A DNA stretch of 64,000 bases from Desulfomonile tiedjei (lineage in GTDB: Bacteria; Desulfobacterota; Desulfomonilia; Desulfomonilales; Desulfomonilaceae): the NCBI GenBank assembly GCA_016212925.1, contig JACRDF010000048.1:227084-291083 (forward strand), in the 5' to 3' direction. The translations under genes and the position numbers were made by a program. Shown here piece after piece: positions 52,691-62,900 of the stretch (positions are counted from its first letter, which is position 1; each line of letters opens with the position of its first letter). The notes under the pieces are model-generated. The model made no database searches. It was not told the origin of the DNA and saw nothing but the letters and a program-made list of their open reading frames with translations.

Positions 52691-53890
52691 ATGCAGCCCA
52701 TCGAGTCCCTCAAGCAACTCAAACAGGTAAATGTCGATTACTACGGCGCCGCTCATATGGCGCGCCAGAACGGTAAGTTCATCGCTTATGTGAATGCCTT
52801 CACCCCGGTGGAGCTGCTTTACGCGATGGACATGATTCCCATTTATCCGGAGAATCACGCTGCTATTATCGGGGCTCGCAAGATGACTGTAGAATTGGCA
52901 ACTGCCGCGGAGGGCATGGGATATTCCATGGACCTATGTGCGTACGCCAGGTGCGATATCGGCTCTATCAAAACCGGTATGAGCCCGACTTGGGGCCTGC
53001 CCAAGCCCGACCTTATTGTGATCTCAAACAGCCAATGCGGGACTCTTACCAAGTGGTTTGAGGTCCTGAGCCGGATGTACAACGCCCCTATGTTCCTGAT
53101 CGATGTGCCTCACTCCGGCCGCGGGGAACGCGATGAGGCCGCGGAGGTTTATGTAAGATCACAGTTGCTGGATCTCGTGGGGGTCGTCGAGGGAATCACA
53201 GGCCGCAAGCTTGATAAGGACAGACTCCGACAGACGATCCTGCTTTCTCAGGAAGCGTCGGCTCTTTGGACAAGGGTCCTGGAGGCGGGAACAGCCAAGC
53301 CGTCACCTATAACGGTTTTTGATCAGTTCATTTCCATGGCGCCTATAGTTGCTCAGAGAGGCACGCAGGTTGCCGTGGATTTTTACCGCGAGCTTGTCCA
53401 GGAGCTTGAACAGCGCGTGGCCGCTGGAATTGGCACAATTGAGAATGAGCAGTTCAGGCTTTTCTGGGACAATCTGCCTATATGGCCGGAGTTGCGCCGC
53501 CTGTCCCTTTTCTTGGAAGAGCGAAAGGCTTCCCTGGTGACCTCATTGTATACCTGGGCATGGGCAAGGCTGGCTGTAGGAGAATCAGATCCTTTCACGG
53601 ATTGGACCAAACAGTACCTCTACACAGCGAATCTGTATCTCGATAGGAGAGTCGAGCAGTATTTGGAATTGGCCCGTGAGTATCAGCTCGACGGGTTTCT
53701 CTATCATTCCAATAGGAGCTGCAAGTATGTTTCGCAGGACATTCCGGAGGTGAGGGCCGAAGTGACAAAGCGTTCCGGCGTCCCCGGCGTAATCCTGGAG
53801 GCGGACCACAACGACCCGAGGCTTTACAGCATCGAATCCCTGGAGACCCAAATAAGCAACTTCTTGGAATTGCTCGCTTCAAGAAAATGA
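52691..53890 (+). CDS. 2-hydroxyacyl-CoA dehydratase / benzoyl-CoA reductase family subunit
   Basis: 399 residues of the HgdB/BcrC/FldC type. These proteins bind a [4Fe-4S] cluster and take part in radical dehydration of 2-hydroxyacyl-CoA or ring reduction. Family features: A-Y-V-N-A-F-T-P-V-E-L-L-Y-A-M-D-M-I-P-I-Y-P-E at the N-terminus and candidate ligand cysteines in D-L-C-A-Y-A-R-C-D, S-N-S-Q-C-G-T and S-N-R-S-C-K-Y. AAGGA precedes the ATG. The usual second subunit and the ATPase activator are not adjacent, so it is an orphan here; complex partners may be elsewhere. Confidence 0.9.
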   Translation: MQPIESLKQLKQVNVDYYGAAHMARQNGKFIAYVNAFTPVELLYAMDMIPIYPENHAAIIGARKMTVELATAAEGMGYSMDLCAYARCDIGSIKTGMSPTWGLPKPDLIVISNSQCGTLTKWFEVLSRMYNAPMFLIDVPHSGRGERDEAAEVYVRSQLLDLVGVVEGITGRKLDKDRLRQTILLSQEASALWTRVLEAGTAKPSPITVFDQFISMAPIVAQRGTQVAVDFYRELVQELEQRVAAGIGTIENEQFRLFWDNLPIWPELRRLSLFLEERKASLVTSLYTWAWARLAVGESDPFTDWTKQYLYTANLYLDRRVEQYLELAREYQLDGFLYHSNRSCKYVSQDIPEVRAEVTKRSGVPGVILEADHNDPRLYSIESLETQISNFLELLASRK

Positions 53891-54036
53891 AGCATTGCCC
53901 TATCTAGAAAAACAAGGGGCGAGCCGAAAAAGCTATCCTGCCTGGCCAAAATGCCACAAGTTCTCATGTTGCCCGACTGCTGTCTACCGCCCTGCGTATG
54001 CAGCGGCCCGGTTGCAGGGCCAGTTGGCTGGTGCTC

Positions 54037-54246
54037 TCATGCGTACTCGTACACTGGAGTCTCGATCACTCTGTCAGGCCTTTTCCTGCTCTTGATAATG
54101 GCCTGGATATGCTCCACTGTCTCAGGAGCGAAGTACTGCTCGCCCGTCTCCCTGCACACGCGTGCGGGGACGTTTTCAACCATGAAGAGCTTTCCACCAT
54201 ATTCCAGTGTGTAGGTCACTTTGGTATCTACCATTGTCTCTTTCAT
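54037..54246 (-). CDS. YgiT/MqsA-type antitoxin-like protein, N-terminally reduced
   Basis: 69 residues. The segment V-T-Y-T-L-E-Y-G-G-K-L-F-M-V-E-N-V-P-A, then C-R-E-T-G-E-Q-Y-F and E-T-V-E-H-I matches YgiT-type antitoxins, whose N-terminal C-x-x-C half of the zinc site is absent here; the second half keeps one cysteine. The normal upstream toxin gene is reduced to a possible tail (see findings). Probably a remnant system, perhaps still DNA-binding defective or inert. Confidence 0.65.
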   Translation of the reverse strand: MKETMVDTKVTYTLEYGGKLFMVENVPARVCRETGEQYFAPETVEHIQAIIKSRKRPDRVIETPVYEYA

Positions 54247-54410
54247 CCCGGAATTCCCTTCATCTCATTTCCTGATCCGAAAATCGATCCACAAGTCAAG
54301 GAAAGGGCTTGGCAATTTCCCGGTCGTATACCCTGTTGCGTTCAAGGTAGCACTAATCTGCTCAGCGCATTCGGATTTGCGATCAAACCGGCAAGGATGC
54401 GACGCCAATT

Positions 54411-54462
54411 GTAGGGGCGAGGCATGCCTCGCCCGCACGGGCGACACATGTGTCGCCCCTAC
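54411..54462. repeat. Double palindrome bounded by GTAGGGGC / GCCCCTAC
   Basis: Two perfect 20-bp palindromes lie side by side: 54415-54434 (centre GCATGC) and 54439-54458 (centre ACATGT), enclosed by GTAG and CTAC. It shares its ends with 3689-3716 and 22773-22801. Located upstream of the antitoxin-like gene. Confidence 0.8.
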
Positions 54463-54536
54463 CGCGCGCCTCACGCTGCCACGACGATCTGGGCGGTGGC
54501 ATCTTGAACGCAAATTCGTATTAACGAGACTTGGTT

Positions 54537-55583
54537 TTAAGCGGCGTGTTCTATTATTCTTTTCATAAGGCGGGTTAGAATGCGCGCGGTGGTGTTTACG
54601 ATCGGGACAACCCTCTGATAGTTCATGCGTTTAGGGCCGATGACGCCGATGCTGCCCAGGATGGTTTCTTCGGTTCGGATTGGATAAGCCACGATCGCGC
54701 AGGACTGGATCTCGCCGAGGCCATGTTCGGACCCGATCAGGATTTGAATTCCACGAGCTTCCAGAGTTTTATCAAGTATTTTGAGAAGGTTGCTTTTTTC
54801 TTCAAACGTGAGGAGCACTGCCTTCAGCGTCTCAATGTCAGCGAATTCAGGCTCGTCAATAATATTGGTCTGACCCTCGATGAATATGTCCCTTGTGACG
54901 TGCTGAGACAGGATTATGTGCCCTAATCTCAAGGCCTTTGCCAGCATCGCGTCAACTCTGGTCTTTTCACGGGCCAGTTCCTGTTCGATTTTCTCGCGGG
55001 CCTGCCGCAAGTCCAAGTCTTTGAGCATGTCATTGAGCACTCGGCCGTAGCGCTCCAGCGTTTCCTGCCCGATGTTGTCCTCGTCGAAAATCATTTTGTT
55101 CTGGAGGAACCCGCTCATGGACACCAGCACTACCAGGATCTTGTCGTCAGCTACCTTGATAAGGTCGATAGTCTTGAAAGTTTGCTCCGCCGCAGGCAAG
55201 GCTATCACCACTCCTGCCTGTTTGGAAAAAGCAGCCAGAATTGACGAGGATTGTCGCAGGACATCCCGCACGTCAAGTCCCGCGCCCTCTATCAGTGACC
55301 TTATCGCGACCTGCTGGGGCACATCCAAGGGTTCCGGTTGCACCAGGCTATCCACGTAAAAACGGTACCCTTGATCTGTGGGGACCCTTCCTGCGCTGAC
55401 ATGCGGTTGAGTAATATAGCCTGCCTCAGTGAGGTCACTCATCACGTTCCGGATGGAGGCCGCGGACAGGCCTATGTCGTCGTCCCTGGAAAGAGTTCTC
55501 GACCCCACAGGTTCGCCCGTGGCTATATATTCAACTATGATAGCCCTGAGAATTCTTTCTTCTCGTTTTCCCAGACCGTGCAT
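54537..55583 (-). CDS. hrcA: Heat-inducible transcription repressor HrcA
   Basis: About 348 residues from ATG 55583. It has the winged-helix N-terminus (R-E-E-R-I-L-R-A-I-I-V-E-Y-I-A-T-G-E-P-V, S-A-A-S-I-R-N-V-M-S-D-L), the HrcA-specific A-G-R-V-P-T-D-Q-G-Y-R-F-Y-V-D motif and the GAF-like C-terminal domain (Y-P-I-R-T-E-E-T-I-L-G-S-I-G-V-I-G-P-K-R-M-N-Y). HrcA represses dnaK/groE genes by binding CIRCE. No grpE, dnaK or dnaJ follows and I find no CIRCE inverted repeat upstream, so it is neither in the classical operon nor visibly autoregulated here. Confidence 0.95.
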   Translation of the reverse strand: MHGLGKREERILRAIIVEYIATGEPVGSRTLSRDDDIGLSAASIRNVMSDLTEAGYITQPHVSAGRVPTDQGYRFYVDSLVQPEPLDVPQQVAIRSLIEGAGLDVRDVLRQSSSILAAFSKQAGVVIALPAAEQTFKTIDLIKVADDKILVVLVSMSGFLQNKMIFDEDNIGQETLERYGRVLNDMLKDLDLRQAREKIEQELAREKTRVDAMLAKALRLGHIILSQHVTRDIFIEGQTNIIDEPEFADIETLKAVLLTFEEKSNLLKILDKTLEARGIQILIGSEHGLGEIQSCAIVAYPIRTEETILGSIGVIGPKRMNYQRVVPIVNTTARILTRLMKRIIEHAA

Positions 55584-55739
55584 GTACCATGCCTCTGCCG
55601 CGAAACCTTGCGTAAGATGCGACAACCAAGTTAGCGGTAGTGTTCCCACTCGTCAAGCAAAACAGTGGCCCGAAACGCATTCGGAAGGACTTACGGGGAG
55701 ACCCTATTTCCGGGAAGGTTTTCCGCTAAACGGATTTCC

Positions 55740-56552
55740 TTATATGCGCTTGAAATACTTGACAAATGATTTGTGGCTCCCTTTAGGCGCCGCAATAAGG
55801 GGCTCTTCCACTCTCCTCCCGTCCATGTAATCACCCACGTGGAAAGCACGGCCGTCCAGGTAGGTGATCTCGCCCCCTGCGGCCTCCAGGATGATACTGC
55901 CCGCGGCCAAGTCCTGAACCGTCACGTTCTTGATCAGGCACGCGTCTGCAGCGCCTCTGGCTACATACGCCATGTGACCGGCAGAAGACCCGAAGTTCCT
56001 GATTTTACCGGGGAAGTTGCTGGTAAAGTCCTGGTGGAACCGTGAATAAACCAGCACAAGGCTTTCATTGTCCACGGAAGGGTCTTCCCTCACCTGGATG
56101 GCCTTGTCGTTCAATAGGGCTTCTCGACTTGCGTAAGCCGAGTAGAGTTCTCCGGTCACCGGAAGATATAGAAATCCCATGATCGGCCAGAACTTCTCGA
56201 AAAGCGCAGCGCTCACGCCCCACACGGGCATGCCTGCCTGAAAAGAGGCTGCTCCGTCCAGGGTATCTATAATCCACAGGAATCTACAATAGTTATCATC
56301 GGCCATTTGCTCCGCGGTGAGTTCCCTTAAAAAACAGTGCCCCTCAAAGCTGCCTTTGATTTTCTTCGACATCAGGTCCCATGCCGCATTGTCGCCTTCG
56401 GTCACCAACTCGTCATCAAATTTCAGGTGCCGATTCCCTTTGCCGTACATGTCCATGAGCAGAGCGCCGCTCTTTCTAAGAGCGTTCTCCACAAATTCCT
56501 TAAGGGTCCGGAGTTCCGGTTCACTCAAAGATTGATCCTTCTTCTTGGCCAT
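55740..56552 (-). CDS. Inositol-monophosphatase-family phosphatase
   Basis: 270 residues of the Mg-dependent, lithium-sensitive phosphatase family. Metal and catalytic motifs: V-T-E-G-D (motif D/E), W-I-I-D-T-L-D-G-A (family W-x-I-D-P-x-D-G-T) and Q-D-L-A-A-G (family W-D-x-A-A-G). The replacement of Pro and Thr in the second motif and of Trp in the third makes it divergent; the substrate could be inositol phosphate, fructose bisphosphate, PAP or another sugar phosphate. It sits 156 bp upstream of hrcA on the same strand. Confidence 0.88.
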   Translation of the reverse strand: MAKKKDQSLSEPELRTLKEFVENALRKSGALLMDMYGKGNRHLKFDDELVTEGDNAAWDLMSKKIKGSFEGHCFLRELTAEQMADDNYCRFLWIIDTLDGAASFQAGMPVWGVSAALFEKFWPIMGFLYLPVTGELYSAYASREALLNDKAIQVREDPSVDNESLVLVYSRFHQDFTSNFPGKIRNFGSSAGHMAYVARGAADACLIKNVTVQDLAAGSIILEAAGGEITYLDGRAFHVGDYMDGRRVEEPLIAAPKGSHKSFVKYFKRI

Positions 56553-56859
56553 TACTTACCTCATTGACAAAACCACGCTTCGGCTCAGGGGCCGATTTTG
56601 GGCCCGGACACGTGGTCACAATCGACCAACTCCGGTCAGGCCTTTGTCCCTGCCATTCGTGAATTTGTCACCGATTCAAAATAGAAGAGGTGGTGTCTGA
56701 GAATCCAGCCTGTAATTTACCGGCATGACCGGCTTGATGTCAAGGAAGACTGCGTACATGAATAACAACACGTTTTCCCTTGACAGTCCCGCGGCACTTG
56801 ACTAATATTGTTCGATTATGATTTGAGGATTAATTTCCAGGCTGGAGGTGCGTCCATAT
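56553..56859. other. Divergent promoter region for the rpsP operon
   Basis: About 305 bp. It contains the sigma70 promoter at 56780-56808 and GGAGG about 11 bases before rpsP. Nothing else recognised. Confidence 0.55.
56780..56808 (+). promoter_or_regulatory. Sigma70 promoter of rpsP operon
   Basis: TTGACA (56780-56785), 17-bp spacer, TAATAT (56803-56808): consensus -35 and a 5-of-6 -10 at ideal spacing, about 50 bp before rpsP. It suits strong housekeeping expression of ribosomal genes. Confidence 0.8.
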
Positions 56860-57117
56860 ATGGCCGTCAAAATACGCCTGGCGCGATACGGCGCCAAAAA
56901 GAAACCCTTCTATAGGGTCGTGGCATCAGACTCCCGATTCCCCAGGGATGGCCGATTCCTGGAAGTGCTGGGAACATACGACCCTAGAAATAAACAAAGA
57001 GGCATCAACGTCAGAACCGAAGATGTCGATAAATGGATCGCCAAAGGCGCGGAAATCTCCGACACCGTGCGGAGAATCGTGAAAGAAGCGAAGAAGAAAG
57101 CCACGGCCCAGAATTAA
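56860..57117 (+). CDS. rpsP: Ribosomal protein bS16
   Basis: 85 residues, a small-subunit assembly protein. It starts [18 protein letters not shown] and contains [12 protein letters not shown] and L-G-T-Y-D-P, all hallmarks of bS16. GGAGG lies upstream; an in-frame ATG 12 bases earlier (56848) is a poorer start. First gene of the operon rpsP-khpA-rimM-trmD-rplS-rnhB. Confidence 0.97.
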   Translation: MAVKIRLARYGAKKKPFYRVVASDSRFPRDGRFLEVLGTYDPRNKQRGINVRTEDVDKWIAKGAEISDTVRRIVKEAKKKATAQN

Positions 57118-57181
57118 TGCTCTGACCGATGTGGTTGTTCACAGTCCGGAGGAATCCCTTCCAGGGGAAGAGAGGGGACGA

Positions 57182-57412
57182 ATGAAAAACCTGATCGAAT
57201 ACATTGCCAAAGCGCTTGTGGACAATCCCGACGAGGTATCAGTCTCTGAAGTGGAAGGCGACTCGGTCGCGGTAATAGAACTGAAGGTGGCCAAAACAGA
57301 CCTGGGCAAGGTGATAGGAAAACAAGGCCGCACTGCCAGAGCCCTACGCACCATACTCAGCGCCGCTTCCACCAGGGCGGATAAACGGGCCGTCCTCGAG
57401 ATCATAGAGTAG
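57182..57412 (+). CDS. khpA: KH-domain RNA-binding protein KhpA
   Basis: 76 residues consisting of a single KH domain with the G-x-x-G loop [12 protein letters not shown]. It binds RNA and in other bacteria pairs with KhpB. The [14 protein letters not shown] start and its position between rpsP and rimM are diagnostic. ATG 57182 is used; codons upstream in frame are not typical. Confidence 0.94.
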   Translation: MKNLIEYIAKALVDNPDEVSVSEVEGDSVAVIELKVAKTDLGKVIGKQGRTARALRTILSAASTRADKRAVLEIIE

Positions 57413-57472
57413 AGCGCGAACCAACAGGCCGAACGGGCAAGTGGGGCAGCCTTCTCTCATATTCAGCCACAG

Positions 57473-57979
57473 ATGTCGCAAGAAACGTTCGTCGTCATAG
57501 GGCAGGCCCTCAAACCATTCGGGATACGGGGCGAAATCAAAATCAAGGTTTTTACCGAGACTCTGGAAGCATTTGACAATTCCTCCATCCTGATCTTCGG
57601 AGAAACCCCCCACCGAGTGGTGAGCGTTAGGGCCCATAAGACTTTCGCTCTGGTTGCGCTCGAAGGCATGAACACACCTGAACAGGCCGATACGCTTTCA
57701 GGGAGCCTCGTCAAAACCGATCGGGAAAACCTTCCTGCCAAGGAGGAAGACGAGTATTTTTGGTTTGAACTGATCGGGATGAAGGTCTCCACGGTGGATG
57801 GACGCGACCTGGGCGAGATTACCCAAATTACAGCCACCGGCGCCAATGACGTGATTCATGTGCAAGGAGCTTACGGTGAGGTCCTGCTTCCCATGATCGA
57901 AGACGTGGTGCTGGAAGTGGACACTGAAAAGAAAAAAATGGTCGTGGACCCTCTCGAGGGACTCATAGCCGATGCTTGA
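57473..57979 (+). CDS. rimM: 16S rRNA processing protein RimM
   Basis: 168 residues. N-terminal RimM beta-barrel ([20 protein letters not shown]) and C-terminal PRC-barrel ([24 protein letters not shown]). It helps 30S 3'-domain maturation, acting with uS19. The stop overlaps the trmD start by 8 bp. Confidence 0.96.
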   Translation: MSQETFVVIGQALKPFGIRGEIKIKVFTETLEAFDNSSILIFGETPHRVVSVRAHKTFALVALEGMNTPEQADTLSGSLVKTDRENLPAKEEDEYFWFELIGMKVSTVDGRDLGEITQITATGANDVIHVQGAYGEVLLPMIEDVVLEVDTEKKKMVVDPLEGLIADA

Positions 57980-58730
57980 CATAAGGATCCTGACCATATT
58001 TCCCAGGATCTTTGATTCGTTTCTCAGCTACGGCAATCCGGCAAGGGCGGCTGAAGCGGGATTGCTCAAAGTGGAAACCGTAGACCTGAGAGATTTCACC
58101 GAAGACCGGCATCGGAGCACCGACGATTATCCGTACGGCGGCGGAACCGGCATGGTCATGAAGCCGGAACCGATTGTGCGGGCGATACGTCAGGTGAAGG
58201 AATTGACGGCAAGCCCCAGAGTGGTTCTCATGACGCCCCAGGGCAGGCTTTTTGACCAGGCCGCGGCCGAAGAGCTGGCGGCGCTGGATAGCGTAGTCAT
58301 CGTTTGTGGCAGGTATGAAGGGCTTGATGAGAGAGTCAGGTCCTTTGTGGACGACGAGATCTCAATAGGAGATTATATTCTCTCCGGCGGAGAGACTGCG
58401 GCGTTGGTCATCATTGACACGCTCAGCCGGTTGATCCCCGGAGTCCTTGGAGCAGACAGCCATATCGAAGGAGAGTCCTTCTACGAGGGGTTGCTGGAGT
58501 ACCCTCAGTACACGAGACCGCGGGTTTTCGAGGGAATGGAAGTTCCGCCTATCCTGTTGGAAGGACACCACGAAAAAATACGAAAATGGCGAAAAAAACA
58601 AGCCCTGGCCAGGACGCTTGCCAGAAGGCCCGATCTTTTGAAAGGTAGGCCACTGGACGCTGAGGAGCAAGAACTCCTGGAGGAAGTCCGATCGGATGGT
58701 CAATATAGGGCGCATGGAGAAGAATCATGA
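57972..58730 (+). CDS. trmD: tRNA (guanine-N1)-methyltransferase
   Basis: 252 residues of the SPOUT knot family that makes m1G37 in tRNA. Motifs: [48 protein letters not shown] (AdoMet knot) and Y-P-Q-Y-T-R-P. It overlaps rimM by 8 bp and rplS by 4 bp (ATGA). Confidence 0.97.
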   Translation: MLDIRILTIFPRIFDSFLSYGNPARAAEAGLLKVETVDLRDFTEDRHRSTDDYPYGGGTGMVMKPEPIVRAIRQVKELTASPRVVLMTPQGRLFDQAAAEELAALDSVVIVCGRYEGLDERVRSFVDDEISIGDYILSGGETAALVIIDTLSRLIPGVLGADSHIEGESFYEGLLEYPQYTRPRVFEGMEVPPILLEGHHEKIRKWRKKQALARTLARRPDLLKGRPLDAEEQELLEEVRSDGQYRAHGEES

Positions 58731-59083
58731 ACGTGCTTGAACAGATTGAAAAAGAGAACATGAGATTGGACCTCCCTGATTTCCGCCCAGGAGATGCGGT
58801 CAAAGTCCATGTGAGGATAGTGGAAGGAACCCGAGAAAGAATCCAGGTATTCGAGGGGACCGTGATCGCGATTAATCGGAAAGGGTCCGGAACCAGCTTC
58901 ACCGTGAGAAAGGTCTCTTACGGCATCGGCGTGGAAAGAGTGTTTCCGCGCGACTCGCCTATGATCGACAAGGTGGAAGTGGTCAACCGAGGCCAAGTGC
59001 GCCGGGCCAAGCTGTATTACATACGGAAGCTCAGAGGGAAGGCCGCAAGGATCAAGGAGCGCGTTTACAGCGCTCCGAGGTAA
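58727..59083 (+). CDS. rplS: Ribosomal protein bL19
   Basis: 118 residues at the 30S/50S interface of the large subunit. [36 protein letters not shown] and [21 protein letters not shown] are conserved. Start overlaps trmD. A 9-bp hairpin follows at 59104-59133. Confidence 0.97.
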   Translation: MNVLEQIEKENMRLDLPDFRPGDAVKVHVRIVEGTRERIQVFEGTVIAINRKGSGTSFTVRKVSYGIGVERVFPRDSPMIDKVEVVNRGQVRRAKLYYIRKLRGKAARIKERVYSAPR

Positions 59084-59103
59084 AGCCAAACAAATGCATG
59101 CGT

Positions 59104-59133
59104 GGGAAAACTTCTTTGCATAAGAGTTTTCCC
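59104..59133 (+). terminator. Terminator-like hairpin after rplS
   Basis: GGGAAAACT (59104-59112) and AGTTTTCCC (59125-59133), 9-bp arms and a 12-nt loop (TCTTTGCATAAG), 20 bp after the rplS stop. No T-run follows. It could attenuate transcription into rnhB. Confidence 0.55.
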
Positions 59134-59185
59134 CCGCACTCCCTTCCCAAGAATTCCCTTAATTATTGAAAGAGGACCCGTTGCT

Positions 59186-59884
59186 TTGAGGAAGCCGAGT
59201 GACAGCTTCAGAGACTCATTCACGGGAACCGCTCACAAATTAACCTCGAAAAGTTCACCGTCCTCGCGATTCGAGGATGAGGCCCGTCGCTGCGGCGCCA
59301 GGCGCATCGCGGGCATTGACGAGGCAGGCAGAGGGCCGCTCGCAGGCCCCGTAGTAGCCGCAGCCGTTATCTTGCCTGTCGCCGATTGCATTCCAGACCT
59401 GAACGATTCCAAACTCCTCACCCCTGCAATGCGCGACAAGCTCTTCCAAAAACTCCGCGATTGCTCCGCGGCCTTCGGAATCGGAATAATCCCTTCTGAA
59501 ACCATTGACGAGGTAAACATATACCAGGCCACTCTACTGGCCATGAAAAGGGCCGTGGCAGATTTGGGCCCTGCCCCCGATTATCTCCTGATTGATGGAA
59601 ATATGCGCCTGGAAATGGACATTCCCCAAAAGTCAATAATCAAGGGTGATCGACTATGTTTCTCGATAGCCGCCGCGGGGATAGTCGCCAAGGTGACGCG
59701 CGATAGCATCATGATGGAATTGCACGAAAAGTTCCCCCTATACGGATTCGCTAAGCATAAGGGCTACGCCACCGCGTCTCATCGAGAAGCCATCATCAAA
59801 CACGGCCCGTGCTCTGTCCACCGAACATGCTTCAGCGGGGTCAAGGAATTCATCGAGCCCCCGCTTTTTCGGTCCGACCACTGA
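59186..59884 (+). CDS. rnhB: Ribonuclease HII
   Basis: Cleaves RNA in RNA/DNA hybrids and misincorporated ribonucleotides. About 232 residues if TTG 59186 (AGAGGA 9 bases before) is used; the frame is open to GTG 59102, but that segment passes through the hairpin after rplS. Active-site motifs: G-I-D-E-A-G-R-G-P-L-A-G-P-V-V, L-N-D-S-K-L-L, L-L-I-D-G-N and a late K-V-T-R-D. About 30 residues before the catalytic core are poorly conserved. Last gene of the rpsP operon. Confidence 0.94.
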   Translation: MRKPSDSFRDSFTGTAHKLTSKSSPSSRFEDEARRCGARRIAGIDEAGRGPLAGPVVAAAVILPVADCIPDLNDSKLLTPAMRDKLFQKLRDCSAAFGIGIIPSETIDEVNIYQATLLAMKRAVADLGPAPDYLLIDGNMRLEMDIPQKSIIKGDRLCFSIAAAGIVAKVTRDSIMMELHEKFPLYGFAKHKGYATASHREAIIKHGPCSVHRTCFSGVKEFIEPPLFRSDH

Positions 59885-59897
59885 GTTTTCATGGAAA

Positions 59898-59916
59898 ACC
59901 CTTTGTGCAAAAGGGT
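59898..59916. terminator. Hairpin between convergent rnhB and AsmA-like gene
   Basis: ACCCTTT (59898-59904), GTGCA, AAAGGGT (59910-59916), flanked by GGAAA and TCTCC that can extend the stem imperfectly. Followed by CCTTATT. As a symmetrical hairpin between two convergent genes it probably serves both as terminator. Confidence 0.55.
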
Positions 59917-59931
59917 CTCCCCTTATTCAAA

Positions 59932-62900
59932 TTAATCCGGCTGTTTTAAGTTTTCGAATTCGAGGCGGACGTCAGGAGACGCGGACGGGCCTCTTACTCT
60001 GAAGGTGGTTGTGAGAATCTTCCCGTCTTTGGTGATCAGATTTCCGAACAGCCCTGAAACCAGGGTATCGAGTCCTACCAAGGGGGAGACATCAACCTTG
60101 AAGTCAACCCGGTCCTGGTCCCCGAAATACATCCCGGTGGAATTGATTCGTGCCGCGTCGGCCTCCAGCTTAAGGTCTTTGATCTTCCACTTGCTGTCGA
60201 ATACTTCCATCTTCCATGTGAAGTGTTGATAGGGAAGCCCCTGGCTGAGGACGTCCGGCAAACGGCCTCTAAGCAATGACCCCAGGTTTACGAGGGAGAA
60301 AATCTTGGACAGTGTCTCGAAACGATGGACTGCGCCGTCACGCAATCGCACTTCCATGGTCCCGGTCTTGTACAATCCGTTGTTCTTCGGGCCAGTATCG
60401 CCCAGATTCCATTTCATGCGGCCCTCAACCAGGGTATCTCCCTCCACTTTTAGTCGGTTGGGATCCGACAACATCACGCGGTCCATTTTTAGATGATCTG
60501 CCTGGAAATCCAGTGTCAACGGCGTCTGGGTGTTCATCCGTATGTCGAACAGCGCTGAGCCCGTGATAGTTCCGTCCGCGTAGTTCATTTGCCATTTCGG
60601 CGACTTTATCAACCCGTTCGCGCCTTCGAACTGGGCCTGGAAATTTGAAAAAGTCCTTACTTCAGTCTTGCCTTTAGCTATTTTGACCAGGCCTGCGCCC
60701 CTGCTCCGGGCCAAAAACCTGAATACCGGGTTGACGCGAATCCATTCGCCCCACGTCATCTTAGGAATGTACCCGCGCGGAGCCGTGAAGTCTGTGGTAT
60801 CGAGAAAAGAGGACTCGAGGTTTATATCGACTTTGGGGTTTTCGAAATCCAGGATGGACATGGTCCCCTGGATCAACGAGCTGCCGATTTTAGCTCTTTC
60901 CAGGGTGATGTTCATGGATTTTGGACGGCGATGAATGCTCCCTGTCAGGCCTTCCGCGCGTTTGTGAAACCCGGGAAGGCGCAAGGACACGTGGTTGAGC
61001 AGGAGATTGGCTTCCAGTGAAAGGTCCTGGAACCTGTCGAGGCTGGTCCTTATGACCGCATCTCCTTCCAGACGGCCACCGGGTTGAAGTTCCAAGTCAG
61101 GGTCAACTATGGACACCAATTCGTCGGTCTGAATGCCTTTGGGTGGGAGGTTCACTAAGATAGTGGCCCTTCTGTTGCCATTTACAGTTATCTTGGACGA
61201 GATTCGGCTCTGGTTGGCCACCAAATAGGCATCCTCAATGGTAAGGCCGTCGGGGCCCCGACTCCCAGAGGCCTCTATTTTCAGGGGAGCGCCCGGCTTC
61301 TTCTTAAGAAAAGAGCCAACGCGAAGGCTGTTGGCTTTCAGGTCGGCCCCGACGGAAAAATCCATTCTTGGGGCTTTGCCCTTCACGCTGAGGGACAGAG
61401 GCACATTTCCCCCGATCGCCCAGCCGCTGGGGAGCCACGCTTTCAGGTCGTGCGGGACCACTTTTATTTCGCCGGTGATCTCCGTGTGTTCCGGAGACGC
61501 GGTTCCGGTCAATTCTGCCTGGCTTTCCCCAATGAGCCCTTTGAGGCCCGAAAACGAGACGCTCGAACCGCGAAACCTCAAGGCGCCGTTGACCTTCTTC
61601 ACCGGAAAGGGCAGGCCGCTCACGTTGCACTGAAGATCCTCCAGCATGACTCGGCCTTTCATACTGGGACGATCGAGACTTCCCTTGATATCCAGTGTAA
61701 TCGCGATTCCCCCGATGGGGTCCTTGATCCACTGAAGCCATTGACCCGCGTGGCGAGCAATGACTGTGTTCTCCAAGATAGGCTTCAGATCCTGGGCTTG
61801 CGCGGTCATTGACAGAAAAAGGTCGCTGCGGGGAGACTTGTTCAGATCTTGTATCCAGCCGTTGAGGACAATGGGAGAGCTGCCGACGGTAAGGCTGATC
61901 CCATTGAACAGTATTTCGTCGGAGCTTAAGCGGACGTGTCCGCTGGCGCCGGCCACAGGCAGCCCGAGTCCGGGCACAAAGCCGGAGATTTTGTCGAGCA
62001 GGACATCCAGAAGTATGGCGCCCTGATTCCATTTGTGGAGAAAGTCCGAAAGCCTTCCCGTCCAGGAACCGCCGGTGACGATTATGTGTCCTTTCAAGCC
62101 GGCTTCCAAAAGTCGGTCGCGGTCCCCGATGTTAAAGAGGTTTAGGGGGATGAAGGGAAATAATTTCCCAAGCTCCAGATCCGCCTTCTTCAGGGCCAGT
62201 GTCAGGGTGGCGTCGGGACTGGAAATGTTTCCCAACTTGGCTTCTGCGGCCAGAGCCAGACCCGGCAAACTGACCTCCGGCAAGTCCGCTTGAATGCTTT
62301 CGCCCGAGCGTTCAACCTTGAAACGGACCCGCGCCTTGTCCATTTGGGCTTGGCGGAAAAAGATTGGGCCGGCGGCCAAGCCCACATTTGAGGCTTCCAA
62401 GATCCCGGCCACATTGCAGTTTTTCGGCTCGCCCTTTGCGGTGACATCCAGATTCACGGTTCCTGCAACTGCGGGCAACTCTTTTTTTACCCGCGGGACC
62501 AAAGCCTGGAATGGGAGCAGGGGAAAGTCCGTGAGCTGCACACGAACTTTGCCCCTCCAGTCCGTCTCCTGCCACGGCATCTCCGACAACTCTCCAGAGA
62601 CGTGAAACGATCCGGTCCTGTTTCCCTCCGGAGCAAGTCCTTTAATAACAAAGCCGCCGGCCCCGCGAGGAGTCAGATCTGTGGCCGTTATTTCAATATT
62701 TGATAGGAGCACGCCCTCATCATCGAGGCGTCCGGCTGTACCCCTCCAAACCATTCTTCCATCGCTCAACTCAAAGCGCTTCACGACCGGCCAGAGCATT
62801 GCCGGCGGGATCCACGATCTTGGCCCGGCTTGCGGCTCTTTTTCCGGCTGGAGTTGTTCCGGGCCAAGACTCACTGTTGGGCCCACTATCCGAACTCGTT

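Noticed and set aside
55584..55739. CIRCE operator upstream of hrcA
   Set aside because: The TTAGCACTC-N9-GAGTGCTAA pattern is not found, only a loose half-match.
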